Source of the DNA: Thiothrix sp.
GTDB taxonomy: Bacteria > Pseudomonadota > Gammaproteobacteria > Thiotrichales > Thiotrichaceae
DNA: 64,000 nucleotides
Direction of reading: 5' to 3'
Assembly (NCBI RefSeq): GCF_028714775.1
Contig: NZ_JAQTLS010000006.1
Span: 153,831 to 217,830, forward strand
Part shown: piece by piece, positions 37,343 to 43,826 of the stretch
Layout: the number at the start of each line of letters is the position of its first letter
Numbering within the stretch: position 1 is the first letter of the stretch
Notes under the pieces: generated by a model
Database searches by the model: none
The model's input: only the letters and a program-made list of their open reading frames with translations
Told to the model about the DNA's origin: nothing
Position numbers and translations under genes: made by a program

Positions 37343-38608
37343 ATGTCAATTAAAATTCACCACGGTTTCCCCGGCTCTTATAAAACATCTGGTGCGGTTC
37401 AGGATGACTTTGTACCCGCCGTTTTAGAAGGTCGCCACGTTATAACCAACGTTCGCGGGTTGGATTCTGAGGATAATATAAGGGATGTTTTGGAAGGGCA
37501 GGGCTTAAAGGTTCCTGAATCGTTCCGGCTCACTTGGCTTGATACGTCGTCAAGTGAAACTATGGATATGGTGCGCAAGTGGTTTCACTGGGTTCCTAAT
37601 GGTGCGTTTTTGCTGCTGGACGAAATCCAAGAGATATACCCGCGTTCGATGCGGGAAAGCGCTTTAAATAAGTTTAATTTTCCTAATGGTCTGGATGCTG
37701 CAACCCAAGCTGGAACCTTTGAAACTTTGGCATTGGCTTTTGAAAAACATCGCCACAAGAATTTGGATTTTGTTGTAACTACTCCCCATATTCAAAAAGT
37801 ACACCCTGTTGTAAGGGGTGCTGCTGAGGGCGGTTATAAGCATAAAAACTTGGCTGTTTTAGGTTCGTTTTTTAAAGGTCGCTATATTGAGGGGTTTCAC
37901 CCTGTAGATACCAATGGTAGGCCATCAGATTTTTATTCTGTCACCCGTAAGAGTATAAAGCCGTATGTTTTTAAACTTTACAAATCTACTGCCACGGGTA
38001 AAGCTACCGATACCACGGCAGGGAGTAGCCTTCTTAAAAACGGTAAGGTTTTGGGCTTGCTCCTTCTCCTTCTTCTTCTCTTCGTTGTTCTCGCTGTTGT
38101 TCCCGCTCCTGACTTTGTTAAAAGCCAGTCTGCAAGCTCTGTTCCGGTTTCTTCGCCGTTGGTTCCTCCCTCCGCTCCGTTGGCTGCTGCTCCTAATCCT
38201 GCAAACGGTTATAAAAATTCTGGTTTGGCTGTCCATAATAGTCTTGGTGGGTTATCTGCTCCGCTCCCTCCTCGTTTAGCGTTCCTTCAATGGTCTGACA
38301 TTGAGTTTCGCGGCTGGGGTAATTGGTTTGGGCAACAAACGTATGAAATACGTTTTACCAGTCCATCAGGTAATTACGTGGACGTGAAGGAAAACAACGC
38401 TGCCCGCTTTGGTCTGGCTGTTGTCGTTTATGACCGTTGTGCAGCAAGTATTTATTACTCGGGGCGGGAAGTTGCCGCCGCTTTTTGCAAGCCTTCCCAA
38501 GTTCCCAAGGAAGCGCCGCAACCTTTGCAGAATCCGGCAGAACTTACGGTTACTGCTGGGCTTGAGGGTGCTAATCAAATGGCTAACCCCTTCGCTGCTA
38601 AACCTTGA
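37343..38608 (+). CDS. zot: zonular occludens toxin-like assembly ATPase (pI)
   Basis: 421 residues. N-terminal Zot domain with HHGFPGSYKTS (Walker A, residues about 5-15, with the Lys kept) and AFLLLDEIQE (Walker B, about 91-100), then one membrane helix (LGLLLLLLLLFVVLAVV, about 236-252) and a periplasmic domain. This is the inner-membrane ATPase that drives filament extrusion. The ATG at 37343 follows the upstream gene directly. Two Cys in the C-terminal part (DRCAAS, AAFCK) may form a disulfide. Confidence 0.92.
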   Translation: MSIKIHHGFPGSYKTSGAVQDDFVPAVLEGRHVITNVRGLDSEDNIRDVLEGQGLKVPESFRLTWLDTSSSETMDMVRKWFHWVPNGAFLLLDEIQEIYPRSMRESALNKFNFPNGLDAATQAGTFETLALAFEKHRHKNLDFVVTTPHIQKVHPVVRGAAEGGYKHKNLAVLGSFFKGRYIEGFHPVDTNGRPSDFYSVTRKSIKPYVFKLYKSTATGKATDTTAGSSLLKNGKVLGLLLLLLLLFVVLAVVPAPDFVKSQSASSVPVSSPLVPPSAPLAAAPNPANGYKNSGLAVHNSLGGLSAPLPPRLAFLQWSDIEFRGWGNWFGQQTYEIRFTSPSGNYVDVKENNAARFGLAVVVYDRCAASIYYSGREVAAAFCKPSQVPKEAPQPLQNPAELTVTAGLEGANQMANPFAAKP

Positions 38609-38618
38609 GGTGTTTATT

Positions 38619-38819
38619 ATGGGTCAATGTATCGCTAATGTGTCTTTCTCTGCCGATTTCCTGCAAGCCGTTTATCTTGTTGCTGGGGTTTCCTTCGTTG
38701 CTGGCTTATTGGTGGCGGGTTCTGTTGCCTTGGTTTGGTGGTTGTACTTTCTCCCATCCTTCCCGGATGTTGACAATAAAACCGGGCGACAGCTCGGCGC
38801 TGGGGCTGATCTGCCTTAA
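38619..38819 (+). CDS. phage small membrane protein after zot, 66 aa
   Basis: Starts with ATG after GAGG, 10 bp beyond zot. The product has a long hydrophobic segment (residues about 14-43, with GVSFVAGLLVAGSVALVWWL) and a polar end (PDVDNKTGRQLGAGADLP). It could be a holin-sized accessory or a small coat protein. No family recognised. Confidence 0.55.
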   Translation: MGQCIANVSFSADFLQAVYLVAGVSFVAGLLVAGSVALVWWLYFLPSFPDVDNKTGRQLGAGADLP

Positions 38820-38894
38820 AAATCCCTGTTTTTTCTTTAGATTGTCCTACAATCCGGTTTTTGCCGTTCGTCTCTTGATTGTTGTAACAGGATT

Positions 38895-38924
38895 CAAGTT
38901 ACTGTAAGACAAGTTACTGTAAGA
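38895..38924 (+). repeat. 15-bp tandem repeat, two copies
   Basis: CAAGTTACTGTAAGA occurs twice in direct tandem (38895-38909 and 38910-38924) between two inverted copies of the 25-bp repeat, directly upstream of the interrupted gene at 38959. It may be part of an operator or promoter region. Confidence 0.8.
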
Positions 38925-38958
38925 TGAATCTTGTAACGTAATTCAAGAGGTAAACAAC

Positions 38959-39576
38959 ATGAAAAAGCAAAAACTCCCGGCCTCCACCTTTGGCGGCGTT
39001 GCTGATCTGGTAGGGTTGCAATCCGGGTGTGAATCATCCCCAAAGCCCAAAGCCCCCAAGCCAGTCAAAGCCGTCCAGCTTGAGTTTTCCGGCCTTCCGA
39101 TGGGTCACGGCGGCAAACGTAGCGGGGCAGGGTGACCACAAAAGGCGGAACCCTCCAAGCCTGTCCGCGTTCCCTTGGCGCTCGTTGCTACGGTGGAACA
39201 GTTGGTTGATGCGTATCGGGCCGGTAACGTTGCTGAGTTTTTCCGTTCAATGGCTCCCGCTCCTGCTCCCATCCTTGTCTTGAATCCCGTTACAACAATC
39301 AACTCCGTGATGTTGAATGATGTTACAGAAATCAAAGCAGAGGTTCCGGGGCTTAAATGGTTCACTCCTTCCGGTTTCCCGTTTGTTGCTGAGCATGGCG
39401 GGAAGTGTTTCCCCCTTCGCTATGACTATGAGGGTGTTCTATGGTCTGGTCGTGGTCGTATGCCTGCCGCCGTGGATAAGTGGGTGGAAGAGTGCAAGGG
39501 GTGGGGCAAAACACGCGCCGTTGCCTTGGCAGAAATTGAAGAGGTCATGCTATCACGGGGATATACCCGCGTTTGA
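38959..39576 (+). pseudogene. phage gene split by an in-frame TGA (205 aa if read through)
   Basis: The ATG at 38959 opens a frame that meets a single TGA at 39133-39135 and then stays open in the same frame to 39576. The residues around it read HGGKRSGAG-stop-PQKAE; GGKRxGAGRPxK is a common basic motif, so the TGA most simply replaces a CGA arginine codon. The first part is 58 residues and basic; the second can start at TTG 39175 and is 133 residues with no known domain. It is either a recent nonsense mutation, a readthrough site, or two genes. Repeat copies 4 and 5 lie inside it. Confidence 0.7.
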
Positions 39577-39608
39577 ATGTTGTTACACTAATCAAGAGGT
39601 GCAAAATC

Positions 39609-39893
39609 ATGTGGATGGAAGTTAAACGGCGCTATTGCTGGTTTGTTATTGGGCAGTTCTTATGGGTCATTGCGTCGGCGCTGAAACAGCCTTACAAAGT
39701 CCGTGACGTGTGTATCATGTTGTTCGGTCATACGTCCGTTGCTGATCGCTTGGCAGATCGGGCAATGTTGCGGGCTGGTGTGTCGTCCGCTGAGGTGTAC
39801 GCTGATGCTGTTGCCGATGATCGCCCGCCAGTGGCTCGGCCTGCTGTCCTTGATGCCATGTTCTCGGCCTCTTTCCGTAATGGTCGGCGGTGA
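39609..39893 (+). CDS. phage hypothetical protein, 94 aa
   Basis: The ATG at 39609 has AAGAGG at good spacing, immediately after repeat copy 6. The product has a moderately hydrophobic N-terminal helix (YCWFVIGQFLWVIASAL, residues about 9-25) and a charged rest (SVADRLADRAMLRAGVSSAEVYADAVADDRPP). No family recognised. It is the last clear plus-strand gene before the phage non-coding region. Confidence 0.55.
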   Translation: MWMEVKRRYCWFVIGQFLWVIASALKQPYKVRDVCIMLFGHTSVADRLADRAMLRAGVSSAEVYADAVADDRPPVARPAVLDAMFSASFRNGRR

Positions 39894-40649
39894 TCTGTAG
39901 CAACCTGTAGCGTGTAGTAGTATGTAGTAGTGATACATGATACTACACGCTACAAAGGTCAACCTCTTAAGCCCGCAAGGGCTGCAAGTTTGGGATGGCG
40001 CAAGGGCGTAGCCCTTCGGTCACAGTCCCCCCGCAAGTCTTCGGAGTTCGCCCCAACACGTTCACCACTGCAACCCCTCAAGAACCAAACACCAAGGGCA
40101 GCACAACAGCAAAACGAAGCGCGGGAACCAAAGCCGAACAAAGCCAAGCCTTTCCGCCCTGAAAACCGGGCAAGCGTAGCGCGGCAGTCCCCCAAGCCTT
40201 CACCGCGTCAAGTATCGCTTGTCGGATTCGCAAGAATCCGTCAAACGGTACTTGTTGGCACACTATCACACGCGACCAACGGGAAGCGCACCAGAACCCC
40301 AACACGCACGACAACAACAAACACCATAGGGTAGTGGGAAGCATAGCGCCCCACCCTCTGACCGTCTGGCGAAGACTGGGCGCGGGCAAAGCCCGCATCT
40401 TGAAAGCGGTTACAGTAATCAAGTACAAGGCCATGTTTCCGGCCTGCTGACACTCCCCAAAGCGTACCCCCTAACCGTAGCGCCCCAGCGCGAAGGGAAG
40501 GGGGGGGAAAGCTGCCGGGGGGTGTCGTGCCCGTACCTTATAACATGGGCACTTTGTCTCATAGGTGAGACTTTCAGTATGAAACCGCGCAATTATTAGG
40601 CGCTTTCCATGGCTGTTTCCGGTCTCCGCAAGCGTTCAAAACTTGCGCA
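39894..40649. other. phage non-coding region (candidate origin and packaging region)
   Basis: About 750 bp without a convincing gene. It contains the large hairpin at 39907-39953, a GGGC hairpin (AAGGGC/GCCCTT, about 40002-40016), GCGGGC-AAA-GCCCGC (40382-40396) just before repeat copy 7, a run of eight G near 40500, and GTCTCA/TGAGAC (40556-40571). The plus strand is A/C-rich in 40030-40330, where the open frames are low-complexity and basic. Filamentous phages keep replication origins and the packaging signal in such a region. Confidence 0.65.
39907..39953 (+). other. 47-nt hairpin, candidate packaging signal or origin
   Basis: GTAGCGTGTAGTA (39907-39919) and TACTACACGCTAC (39941-39953) are perfect 13-bp arms; inside them ATGTA (39922-39926) pairs with TACAT (39934-39938). 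It starts 14 bp after the last structural-side gene, where Ff phages keep their packaging hairpin. Confidence 0.65.
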
Positions 40650-40931
40650 TTATGCTGAAAAGTTAGCCATCCAGAAAGGCGGTTTTATGGTCGTTTCTTG
40701 ACCGTTCCATTTAATGGTTATTTCAGGTGCAGGGGTATTTAGGCGTTTCTTTAGCTCGTTCCGTAGGCTGAGTATCTGGAGGGGTGAGCCTGTCAGTTCG
40801 TGGGCAAGTTGGGCGGCAAAAAGGGAGGCTCTGACCATTTCGGGGCTGTAGCGGTTGCCTTGGGGGTCGATTAGAAAGTTTTCCCAGAATGTCCAGCCAT
40901 CCCAAGGGGTAGGATAGTTTCGGTTATCCAT
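40650..40931 (-). CDS. prophage DUF3653-like protein
   Basis: 93 residues from the ATG at 40931. The N-terminal PWDGWTFWENFLIDPQGNRYSPEMVR (about residues 7-32; key features WxGW, DPxGxRYSP) resembles DUF3653 phage proteins, small putative regulators. The frame is open upstream through the dif site to 41000 or 41099, but those extensions are unlikely. In the circular phage genome this gene would lie directly downstream of the repressor on the same strand, across attP. Confidence 0.6.
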   Translation of the reverse strand: MDNRNYPTPWDGWTFWENFLIDPQGNRYSPEMVRASLFAAQLAHELTGSPLQILSLRNELKKRLNTPAPEITIKWNGQETTIKPPFWMANFSA

Positions 40932-40991
40932 GTTTCGAGATTCCAAAGCCAATAGAGTAGCCCCCATTCCCGGCGCTTGCGCCGTTGCTTG

Positions 40992-41019
40992 ATTTCGCAT
41001 AATGCATATTATGTCAATT
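40992..41019 (+). other. dif: chromosomal dif site (XerCD recombination site, attR)
   Basis: 28 bp: XerC arm ATTTCGCATAA, centre TGCATA, XerD arm TTATGTCAATT. It matches the gammaproteobacterial dif pattern (E. coli GCGCATAATGTATATTATGT core) closely. XerC and XerD resolve chromosome dimers here under FtsK control. Being intact, it can still work with the prophage in place. GGGCAGGG motifs point at it from both sides. Confidence 0.9.
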
Positions 41020-41159
41020 TGACATAATATAAGTGAAATGTAATTATAGTGGTAGTAGAAACATTTGTGTAAATAACAAACAATTTCGTATTTGAGCATC
41101 TATACTCTGCTTTAGGAACAAGGACGTTATTGAACAACAATGTCGGAAGGTGGTTTGTC

Positions 41160-41363
41160 ATGGAATCAGCAGGCTATTTTGTCACATATTTGCATCAGGG
41201 GTACGCCCTACAACAAAGGGCAAGTGCTGCCGCACTCTGCTGCCCCGTATGCGCTAGTAAAGCGGCGGTTATCAGGACACGCCGCTCACGCCTAATCAAA
41301 TGGTTTACCCAGAAGAAACGCTATCTATGCCGCCAGTGCAAAACAGAATTCTGGGCGGATTAG
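41160..41363 (+). CDS. small zinc-ribbon protein
   Basis: 67 residues from an ATG preceded by GGAAGG; an upstream TTG at 41130 would add 10. Two CxxC pairs (CPVC about residue 28 and CRQC about 59) separated by a basic stretch (RTRRSRLIKWF) form a zinc ribbon, often a nucleic-acid or protein-binding module. It is the first host gene right of dif. Function unknown. Confidence 0.6.
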   Translation: MESAGYFVTYLHQGYALQQRASAAALCCPVCASKAAVIRTRRSRLIKWFTQKKRYLCRQCKTEFWAD

Positions 41364-41782
41364 CGTTTGCAGATTGGTGAATCGTCTGGCGTCTCTACAC
41401 TACGCACGATAATGTCCACGAAATCATTGAGTTCATCCATACTGATAACACTCAGCATACGGTTCATGACATCGGGGTTGACTTGTGCGATGGTCTGTTT
41501 GCCGCCGAGCAATTGTAGGTAGATACCTGCGGTGCTTTTGGAATCGTCATCCTCAAACCCCTGCTCCAGCAAGGCTTGGTCTTCCATACTGAGTTCGTCG
41601 TAAAGTTCATCCAACTCGTCCCATAGTTCCTCATCTACCCCTTCCGAGATTTGCAGGACAATGGCGTTTTGCACGGGTTCGGTTTGCTGGGTATAGTCCA
41701 GATTGTGCCCTTTCAGCACTTCGATAAACTTGTCGGCAATGCTCGGGGTGAAAAACAGATATTCTAAGAATTCATCATTCAT
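41360..41782 (-). CDS. acidic hypothetical protein, 140 aa
   Basis: 140 residues, strongly acidic in the middle (DEELWDELDELYDELSMEDQ and EDDDS), mostly helical, without signal peptide or membrane helix. It ends 4 bp into the convergent zinc-ribbon gene. Its 5' end is 10 bp from the stop of the upstream SDR gene on the same strand, so the two may share a transcript. No family recognised. Confidence 0.6.
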   Translation of the reverse strand: MNDEFLEYLFFTPSIADKFIEVLKGHNLDYTQQTEPVQNAIVLQISEGVDEELWDELDELYDELSMEDQALLEQGFEDDDSKSTAGIYLQLLGGKQTIAQVNPDVMNRMLSVISMDELNDFVDIIVRSVETPDDSPICKR

Positions 41783-41792
41783 TCGTTACAAC

Positions 41793-42632
41793 CTATTGAT
41801 TTTCTTTGCCTGATACTTTCAGTAACACTTTATCCAACCACAGGGTTGGCAGCAAGCGCTTCAACACCCACAGAAAGTGACTGGGAGCAGTTACCCGGTA
41901 ACGCGCTTTAGGATGCGGGCTTTCCAATGCTTGGATCACTTTTTCCAGCACAGCTTCTGGCGGAAGCGTAAACGGGACGGCAGGCCCTACTTTTTCCAAG
42001 CGTTGTATTGCTCCTTGGTATTTCTGGCGATGCGGGCTTTGGTCAATCTTGACCTGTTCCTTGAGTGCTTGCAGGGCATTGGCGCGGAAACGGCTTTCAA
42101 TCGGCCCTGGTTCGATCAGGCACACTTTAATGTCAGTATCCTGCAATTCCAACCGCAAGGTGTCCGCCATCCCTTCAACCGCATACTTGCTGGCATTGTA
42201 AGCCCCACGAAACGGCAAAGCGACGAAACCCAGTAAAGAACTGTTGTAGATGATCCGCCCTTCATTGCGCTGACGCAAAATTGGCATCAACATGACGGTC
42301 AATTGATGCCAACCAAACACGTTGGCAGCAAACTGCTTTTCCATTGCTTCGCGGGATAGGTCTTCCAGCGCCCCTGCTTGCCCGTAAGCCCCGTTGTGAA
42401 AAACTGCGTATAACTCACTGTTAGTGCGTAACATTAACTCATAGACGGCATCCTGCACGCTTTCAGGGTCGGCAAGGTCAAGCTGTAGGGTCTTGAACCC
42501 TTCGCTTTCCAGCCGTTCTACATCTTCTTGCTTGCGGGCAGACGCAAACACTTGGTAGCCACGTGCCCGCAGCCCTTTCGCCACACAATAGCCAATCCCG
42601 CTGGAGCAACCCGTAATCAATACATTGCGCAT
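41793..42632 (-). CDS. short-chain dehydrogenase/reductase
   Basis: 279 residues of the classical SDR fold: cofactor motif ITGCSSGIGYCVAKG (residues about 6-20), HNGAYG in place of NNAG, catalytic Ser (YNSSLLG) and Tyr/Lys (YNASKYAVEG). The C-terminal region (APSHFLWVLKRLLPTLWLDKVLLKVSG) looks membrane-associated. The motif variant and size fit NAD(P)-dependent oxidoreductases acting on lipids or steroids, but the substrate cannot be told. Confidence 0.88.
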   Translation of the reverse strand: MRNVLITGCSSGIGYCVAKGLRARGYQVFASARKQEDVERLESEGFKTLQLDLADPESVQDAVYELMLRTNSELYAVFHNGAYGQAGALEDLSREAMEKQFAANVFGWHQLTVMLMPILRQRNEGRIIYNSSLLGFVALPFRGAYNASKYAVEGMADTLRLELQDTDIKVCLIEPGPIESRFRANALQALKEQVKIDQSPHRQKYQGAIQRLEKVGPAVPFTLPPEAVLEKVIQALESPHPKARYRVTAPSHFLWVLKRLLPTLWLDKVLLKVSGKENQ

Positions 42633-42758
42633 CGTTTCTGCCGTCTCCCATTTCCATAAAAAGCGACAATGTAACGTGATTCATTGAATTCAGGCAATCA
42701 CATCCTTATTATCATGTCCTAATACTCAGTTTTCCTTGTTTTCAGGAGATGGTTTTCT

Positions 42759-43022
42759 ATGCCTATTTACGCTTATCAATGTGGTTCGTGTGGTCATGAA
42801 CTGGAAGCCTTACAAAAAATGGCGGATGCGCCGTTAACCGAATGCCCTGCTTGCAACCAACCCGCATTAAGCAAGCAAGTGACGGCGGCGGCCTTCCGTT
42901 TGAGTGGCGCTGGTTGGTACGAAACCGACTTTAAAAATGGCAGCAAGAAGAATGTCGCCAGCACTGATGCAGCGCCTTCTCCGGCTTGCGGCACTGGAGC
43001 CTGCCCTGCCTGCCAACCATGA
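42759..43022 (+). CDS. FmdB-family zinc-ribbon protein
   Basis: 87 residues: MPIYAYQCGSCGHELEALQKM...ECPACNQP is the FmdB/CxxC-CxxC regulatory zinc ribbon. The C-terminal tail has extra Cys residues (CGTGACPACQP), which could bind another metal. Function is unknown in most bacteria. AGGAG lies upstream. It is often found beside aspS, which lies 0.8 kb downstream on the same strand. Confidence 0.88.
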   Translation: MPIYAYQCGSCGHELEALQKMADAPLTECPACNQPALSKQVTAAAFRLSGAGWYETDFKNGSKKNVASTDAAPSPACGTGACPACQP

Positions 43023-43175
43023 CTCCCCTGCCCTGTTTGCCCGGTTTTTACACCGGGCAATGTCATACCCTACGCCACTTATCGGAAATCCACGCCTACC
43101 CATTGCTGATGTGAATACACAGGAATAAAATTGGCTTAGTGGTTTAATTACAACAATAAATGAGGGTAACGGGCT

Positions 43176-43685
43176 ATGAAAAAGCAATTTCTGCTCGCAG
43201 CACTAGCAGCATTCTCAACATCTGCGGTTATGGCAGATGACCTGTTCGGTTCTTCCGATACTTCAGAAGGTGGCGGCACAGTTTACGGTGGTGTGAGCTT
43301 GGGAAAAACTGATGCTGATTGTGGTAGCACATCGGGCTGCAAAGGTTCCAACTGGAAAATGTATGGTGGGTATAATGTCACTTCCGACATTGCTGTTGAA
43401 GGTGCTTACCACAGCATGGTCAAAGCCAATGATGTCAAGGTAACAGGTCTGAGCGCTTCCGGCCTCTATTCCATGCCCGTAGCGGATAACATCAAGGCAT
43501 TCGGTAAAGCTGGGGCAATCGCTTGGAAAGGTGACAGTACGCTAAATGGTACTGACATTTTGCTAGGTGCGGGTGCTACTTACAAAATCGACGATAACTG
43601 GGGCGTCCGTGGTGAATACGAACACGTAGGCGGCGACCTCAAAGCCAATATGTATTCTGTTGGTGCGGTATTCTCCACATTGTAA
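43176..43685 (+). CDS. outer-membrane beta-barrel protein
   Basis: 169 residues with a signal peptide (AxA near residue 21, VMADD), then alternating hydrophobic/polar strands (GTVYGGVSLGK, NWKMYGGYNVT, IAVEGAYHS, WGVRGEYEHVG) and a final SVGAVFSTL. This is the OmpW/OmpX-like eight-strand barrel pattern (beta-barrel membrane domain). One Cys pair (DCGSTSGC) may form a loop disulfide. A large hairpin follows the gene. Function unknown. Confidence 0.8.
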   Translation: MKKQFLLAALAAFSTSAVMADDLFGSSDTSEGGGTVYGGVSLGKTDADCGSTSGCKGSNWKMYGGYNVTSDIAVEGAYHSMVKANDVKVTGLSASGLYSMPVADNIKAFGKAGAIAWKGDSTLNGTDILLGAGATYKIDDNWGVRGEYEHVGGDLKANMYSVGAVFSTL

Positions 43686-43693
43686 TTCTGTCA

Positions 43694-43727
43694 GCGGCGG
43701 AAACGGCCTAAAAAAGCCTTCCGCCGC
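43694..43727 (+). terminator. hairpin after the beta-barrel gene
   Basis: GCGGCGGAA (43694-43702) pairs with TTCCGCCGC (43719-43727), with an inner GGC/GCC pair. There is no T-tract, so it may stop transcription weakly or protect the mRNA end. Confidence 0.5.
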
Positions 43728-43826
43728 CCTGCCCTATAGCTGATTCCAGCTTGCACACAAGCCTGCCAAGGCTTAACATTCCCGCCTTTATAATCACAAA
43801 TCACATTGGATTTTCAGGAATATACG

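Larger units (their letters stand above)
38874..40423. repeat. 25-bp palindromic repeat family, six copies here plus one at 35608-35632
   Basis: Copies at 35608-35632, 38874-38898 (inverted), 38923-38947 (inverted), 39279-39303, 39312-39336, 39572-39596 and 40399-40423. Shared features are CTTGAA at one end, GTTACA in the centre and (A)TCAAG at the other end. The ends are inverted repeats, so each copy is an imperfect palindrome. Some copies lie in coding DNA, others just before ribosome sites. Spacing is irregular, so it is not a CRISPR array. Confidence 0.85.
32016..41008 (+). mobile_element. inovirus (filamentous phage) prophage integrated at dif
   Basis: About 9 kb bounded by the 17-bp direct repeat ATTTCGCATAATGCATA (32016-32032 and 40992-41008). 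Inside, in order: repressor (minus), two unknown genes, Rep, ssDNA-binding protein, small membrane protein, major coat protein, adsorption protein, pVI-like, Zot/pI, small accessory genes, a non-coding region and a DUF3653-like gene. Codons are T-rich at position three and GC is lower than in the host. No integrase or transposase is present. The repeat is the XerC arm plus centre of dif, so host XerCD does the integration, as for CTXphi. No secretin (pIV) gene is seen; a host secretin may be used. Confidence 0.93.

Noticed and set aside
39930-40334. 134-codon plus-strand ORF in the phage non-coding region
   Set aside because: Low-complexity, basic, begins inside the large hairpin and lacks a ribosome site; the region looks like origin and packaging DNA.
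38874-40423. CRISPR array
   Set aside because: Repeats are irregularly spaced, in both orientations and partly within coding sequence; no cas genes are present.
40932-41099. N-terminal extension of the DUF3653-like gene across dif
   Set aside because: It would run through dif and host DNA and gives a Cys/Tyr/Ile-rich tract unlike the family; the ATG at 40931 fits better.
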